Source: CAZRXG01 sp964603985 (lineage in GTDB: Bacteria; Chloroflexota; Anaerolineae; Aggregatilineales; UBA3940). From it: 16,028 nt of DNA. How positions within the stretch are numbered: position 1 is the first letter of the stretch; each line of letters begins with the position of its first letter. The notes under the pieces are model-generated. The model did not search any database and was not told the origin of the DNA. It saw only the letters and a list, made by a program, of their open reading frames with translations. The position numbers and the translations under genes are program-made. The stretch is taken from assembly GCA_964603985.1 (NCBI GenBank), contig CAZRXG010000065.1:1-16028 (forward strand), in the 5' to 3' direction. Shown in pieces: positions 13,140 to 16,028 of the stretch.

Positions 13140-15662
13140 TCAGCGCGCGACGTAGACGTGGTACTCGTAGACGTGCGTGCCCGCCGGATAGTCGTAGGTG
13201 TCGTCGTTGAGCGCGGCGGTGAAGGTCACCTCGACCCGCAGCACGTGCTCGCCGACGGGCCAGTCGCTCAGCAGGGCGTAGTAGATGCGGCACGGCCCGC
13301 CGAAGTCGCCTTCGAGCACCCCGAAGTCCTCCAGCGGGATCTCCTCGCCGTTGAGCGTGAACTTCAGATCGATCTTCGACCAGTTGTCCTCGAAGCTCTC
13401 CTGCGTGGCGGTGCACCACATGTACATCCAGACCACATCCTTGGAGCGGCTGAGCGGCACGTTGAAGACGTAGGTTTGCCCGGCCTGCGACACCTCGGTG
13501 GCGGCGTACTCCTCGCGGGCCAGATCTTCGAGCGAGGGGATACCGCCTTGCAGTGCCTCGATCAGGTCGGTGTCCGCGTCGAAGGCGGGTGAGCCGGTCG
13601 GGGTGATGCCCGCGCCGAGCGGCTGATCCAGCGCCTCGACCGTGTAGTCAAGCACCACGTCCTGGCCGTCGACGTACTCGGCCTGCAGCGTCTCGAAGGT
13701 GCGCGGTACGACGACATCCGGCACGACGCCGGTGCCCTCGATGACGAGGTTGCCTTCCATGTCACGCGAGAGGCCGGTCGGGATCTGGAAGTGGTAGCCG
13801 TTGGGCAGCTCGTATTGGCCGCGGCCCACCTCGCCGTAGATGCCGTTGGTGGGGAAGTAGCCGAAGACGCGCGTTTGCTCCAGGCGGCTGAGCACGTAGG
13901 CCATGTCCTCGCACGCGCTGGCGCAGGCCGGGCTGACCAGCACCGCCAGCTCGCCGTCGTAGCGCAGGTTTGGATCAGGCTCGATGCGGCGCGGCGGCCT
14001 GAAGGTCTCAAGCTGGCCGGTCTCGTCGCTGTAGTAGTAGTTGACGTACAGGTCCAGGCGCTCGTCGGTGAAGTTGCCTGCCAGCAGATCGCCGATGGGC
14101 GCGCCGCCCATGTTGTGGCGCAGGTCGACGATCACCGCCGGGACATCGTTGGCGGCGAAAACTGCAATCGCGCGCTGCCAGAGACGGATGGTCAGGTTGA
14201 TGTCGGAGGACAGCGAGTTGACGACGACGTAGCCGTAGCCGCTGTCGAGGATCTCGTACTCGACGGGTGGGGCGGTGCGGTCGAAGCCGTAGTAGACGCT
14301 GGTGCGCGAGAAGATGGCGCTCCCGTCGTCGACGGCGGTGAGCGTGGTTGTGATGGGGGTCCCGCCGGGGTTCTGGAAGGTGACTTCGACCTCGGTGCCG
14401 ATGGGATCGACCGCCAGGTAGCGCCACTGCTGCAAGATGCGCGAGTGATCGGTCGAGAAGGGCGAAGATTCGGGGACGACATCGGCGACCGCTTCGGCGA
14501 TGGGCTGGCCGTTCCACTCGATGATCTCCGCGCCCCACTGCATCCCGGCCCCGGCAGCCGGGCCGTCCTCCGAGACGATGGTGGCGATCACGCGCCCGTC
14601 GTCCAGGCCCATGATGGCGAAGCCGTAGCTGCCGGAGACCTCCTCCTGGAAGATGCCGAAGTCGTCGCCGACCAGGCCGACGTGGCCGTCGGGGATCGCC
14701 CAGGCGAAGTCGCGCATGGCGAGGTAGTAGCCTCGCGAGTCGCCAGCCGCCTCGGCCTCGGCGATGCGCGGCGCGATCTCATCGTACAGCGCGTCCCAGT
14801 CGAGATCCTTCACCTCGGTGAAGGGGTACTCGCGCGAGGCTTGCTCAAACAGCGCGTCGAAAGCCTCGCTCCAGCCCATCTGGCTGAGGTCGTGGACGAC
14901 GATGTCGCCCTCGTACAGCGTGATGCTGGGGTTCGGCTCGCGGATCAGTTCGAATGGCTCGGCGTCGAGATCGACCAGCGTGTACCCGGCAGGGATGGGG
15001 CCGACGGGGTCGTCCTCGGTGAAGAGCAGGTTGTCGTCGCCGAAGCCGGTGGGGAATTGCTGGGCGTCGTCGGGTGCCCAGACCAGGATCATGCCGCCCT
15101 TGATCTCGTCCTCGTTCTCCGAGTCGATGCGGGCCGAGGTGTAGACGGTGCTCCAGCTTTCGGACTCGTAGTCGTTGAGGAACGGCCCGCCGATCAGGTT
15201 GGCGGTCATGATGACCTGCCAGATCTGCACACCCGTGTCTGCCTGGGCGTCGTTGTCAACGTCGTTGAGGGGGTTGACGGGCTGGGCGGGCAGGTTGAGC
15301 GTGAAGGTATAGTTGCCTTCTTCGTCGACCGTCACCGGGCCCATGATCTGGGCTTCGAGCGGTTGTTCGTACTCGAAGTCGCGGGTGATGAAGCCGCTCA
15401 GGTCTTCGAGCATGGCGATCTTCTCGAAGAAGTAGATCTGGATGATGAGGTCGTTTGAGACCTCGACCGTGCCCGTGATCTGAACCGGCTGAGCCTCCCC
15501 GGCGGCTGGCGCGGGTTCCTCGGCCACTTCCTCAACCGGCGCTTCTTCCTCCGCCACCACCTCGGTTGGGACCTCGGTGGGGGTGGGTTCGGCGGCGCAG
15601 GCGGAGAGCGTGAGGGCCAGCAGCATGGCGGCCAGCGCTATATACCCAATCTTGTGTCTCAT
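13140..15662 (-). CDS. S41-family (C-terminal processing/tricorn-like) peptidase lipoprotein
   Basis: An 840-residue exported protein. The ATG at 15662 follows AGGAGG at about 9 bases; MRHKIGYIALAAMLLALTLSAC gives a lipobox with Cys22, then a Pro/Glu/Val linker to about residue 58. Residues about 60-250 are a beta-rich N-terminal region. DWDALYDEIAPRI...FAWAIPDGHVGL (288-330) is the helical part typical of S41 proteins. Residues about 340-445 resemble a PDZ domain (EDGPAAGAGMQWGAEIIEWNG). The peptidase core spans about 470-660: VDLRHNMGG (512-520) and SPACASACEDMAY with Ser582 as the likely nucleophile. The Lys of the Ser-Lys dyad, expected in a GKG-like segment, is not evident; VFGYFPTNGIYGEVG occupies that place. 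A beta-sandwich-like C-terminal region ends the protein. Confidence 0.88.
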   Translation of the reverse strand: MRHKIGYIALAAMLLALTLSACAAEPTPTEVPTEVVAEEEAPVEEVAEEPAPAAGEAQPVQITGTVEVSNDLIIQIYFFEKIAMLEDLSGFITRDFEYEQPLEAQIMGPVTVDEEGNYTFTLNLPAQPVNPLNDVDNDAQADTGVQIWQVIMTANLIGGPFLNDYESESWSTVYTSARIDSENEDEIKGGMILVWAPDDAQQFPTGFGDDNLLFTEDDPVGPIPAGYTLVDLDAEPFELIREPNPSITLYEGDIVVHDLSQMGWSEAFDALFEQASREYPFTEVKDLDWDALYDEIAPRIAEAEAAGDSRGYYLAMRDFAWAIPDGHVGLVGDDFGIFQEEVSGSYGFAIMGLDDGRVIATIVSEDGPAAGAGMQWGAEIIEWNGQPIAEAVADVVPESSPFSTDHSRILQQWRYLAVDPIGTEVEVTFQNPGGTPITTTLTAVDDGSAIFSRTSVYYGFDRTAPPVEYEILDSGYGYVVVNSLSSDINLTIRLWQRAIAVFAANDVPAVIVDLRHNMGGAPIGDLLAGNFTDERLDLYVNYYYSDETGQLETFRPPRRIEPDPNLRYDGELAVLVSPACASACEDMAYVLSRLEQTRVFGYFPTNGIYGEVGRGQYELPNGYHFQIPTGLSRDMEGNLVIEGTGVVPDVVVPRTFETLQAEYVDGQDVVLDYTVEALDQPLGAGITPTGSPAFDADTDLIEALQGGIPSLEDLAREEYAATEVSQAGQTYVFNVPLSRSKDVVWMYMWCTATQESFEDNWSKIDLKFTLNGEEIPLEDFGVLEGDFGGPCRIYYALLSDWPVGEHVLRVEVTFTAALNDDTYDYPAGTHVYEYHVYVAR

Positions 15663-15746
15663 CCTTGACTCCTCCTTGTACCGGTGCAAGTTGCGCCAAT
15701 GATAGTGGCTCTCGCGCCGGTTGCCAAGTTAGAGACCGGGTGGGTT

Positions 15747-15767
15747 GGGCGGGTTTCAAACCCGCCC
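15747..15767. repeat. Perfect 10-bp palindromic repeat (GGGCGGGTTT-C-AAACCCGCCC)
   Basis: Two 10-base arms around a single C, preceded by GGGTT and followed by CCTACGCGGTGG. The form resembles a short palindromic repeat I recall as frequent between genes in several bacterial phyla; its copy number here cannot be counted from one window. It lies on the upstream side of the S41 gene. Confidence 0.6.
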
Positions 15768-15859
15768 CTACGCGGTGGCGGGAGAGGAGGTGTCGGGGTT
15801 CGTGTACCTGTAGATCGCTGTTCCGTAGATCGATACTGTAGTGTCTATGTTCGGCGATG

Positions 15860-15905
15860 TATTCAGTTGGCACGCCTACGCGGTGGTGGCGAGTTTGCCG
15901 GTGGG
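15860..15905. repeat. Short element shared with 382-425 near the left end
   Basis: TATTCAGTTGGCA (15860-15872) followed after 22 bases by TTGCCGGTGGG (15895-15905). At 382-394 and 415-425 the same two blocks occur in the same order 20 bases apart. The sequence between them differs. Confidence 0.55.
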
Positions 15906-15955
15906 TGCTGCATGACGGAGTGCGGTGCACGGGTGATCGATGGCCGGGTGAAACA

Positions 15956-15983
15956 GCTGTCAGCGATCAGCCTTCAGCGGTCA
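15956..15983. repeat. Four clean heptamer repeats GCNNTCA
   Basis: GCTGTCA, GCGATCA, GCCTTCA and GCGGTCA follow without gaps; a further GC begins a fifth unit. Only the middle two bases vary. A C-rich tract and the hairpin GCAGC-TTC-GCTGC (16004-16016) follow, the same order as at 844-1076. Confidence 0.7.
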
Positions 15984-16028
15984 GCTTTGCCCCCCTCCCC
16001 GGTGCAGCTTCGCTGCCCCACCCCTCCC

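Larger units (their letters stand above)
15663..16028. other. Gene-free region of repeats at right edge
   Basis: No credible gene. It contains, in order, a perfect hairpin (15747-15767), a 12-base direct repeat CCTACGCGGTGG (15767-15778 and 15875-15886), the element shared with the left end (15860-15905), heptamer repeats (15956-15983) and the start of a C-rich hairpin element that runs off the edge. Confidence 0.6.

Noticed and set aside
13791..15458. Long plus-strand open frame of 555 codons opposite the S41 gene
   Set aside because: It is antisense to a gene with a lipobox, domain motifs and a ribosome binding site. GC-rich codon bias on one strand leaves the opposite strand open; the translation has no recognisable domain.

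Overview
The window is high-GC bacterial DNA with no rRNA, tRNA or CRISPR. Many exported proteins begin with a lipobox cysteine followed by a proline/threonine-rich (PTPT-type) linker. Together with an extracytoplasmic ferritin-like DUF2202 lipoprotein, a membrane-fused molybdopterin oxidoreductase and abundant palindromic intergenic repeats, this resembles Chloroflexota (Anaerolineae-like) genomes. That placement is inference; no marker gene is present. The left edge begins in long G runs and cuts a gene, so it is probably a contig end.

Layout. 1-320 (-): truncated single-pass, proline-rich protein. 321-1286: no credible gene, but a consensus sigma70-type promoter on the minus strand bracketed by two SOS-box-like palindromes, then heptamer repeats and a run of hairpins. 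1287-1820 (-): small coiled-coil lipoprotein in an AT-richer patch that also holds an IS3-type transposase remnant. 2233-3461 (+): a head-to-tail duplication in which each unit has its own promoter, a leader of about 150 nt and a Nif11-type RiPP precursor gene. The two leaders are identical, while the cores after the Gly-Gly site differ and lack cysteine. A terminator closes the array. 3527-5555 (+): an operator-controlled operon of a TetR regulator, a four-cysteine flavin reductase-like protein and a flavodoxin. 5640-8985 (-): CPBP membrane protease, C-factor-like SDR, and a membrane-anchored sulfite-oxidase-type molybdoenzyme. 9084-10637 (-): beta-propeller lipoprotein. 10651-11490: a block with a DUF559 nuclease-like gene tightly enclosed by two terminal-inverted-repeat palindromic elements and flanked by a short direct duplication. 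11595-15662 (-): S41 peptidase lipoprotein, membrane-anchored unknown protein, DUF2202 lipoprotein, then a terminator. 15663-16028: palindromic and heptamer repeats of the same kinds seen near the left end.

The most notable system is the pair of Nif11 precursors. Perfect identity runs about 300 bp, from before the ribosome binding site to one base past the GG-Lys codons, and stops at the core. The outer flanks of the two units have diverged. No RiPP maturase or transporter is in the window, so any modifying enzymes must act in trans. Secondary points of interest are the SOS-like promoter without a recognisable gene and the DUF559/palindromic-repeat association.
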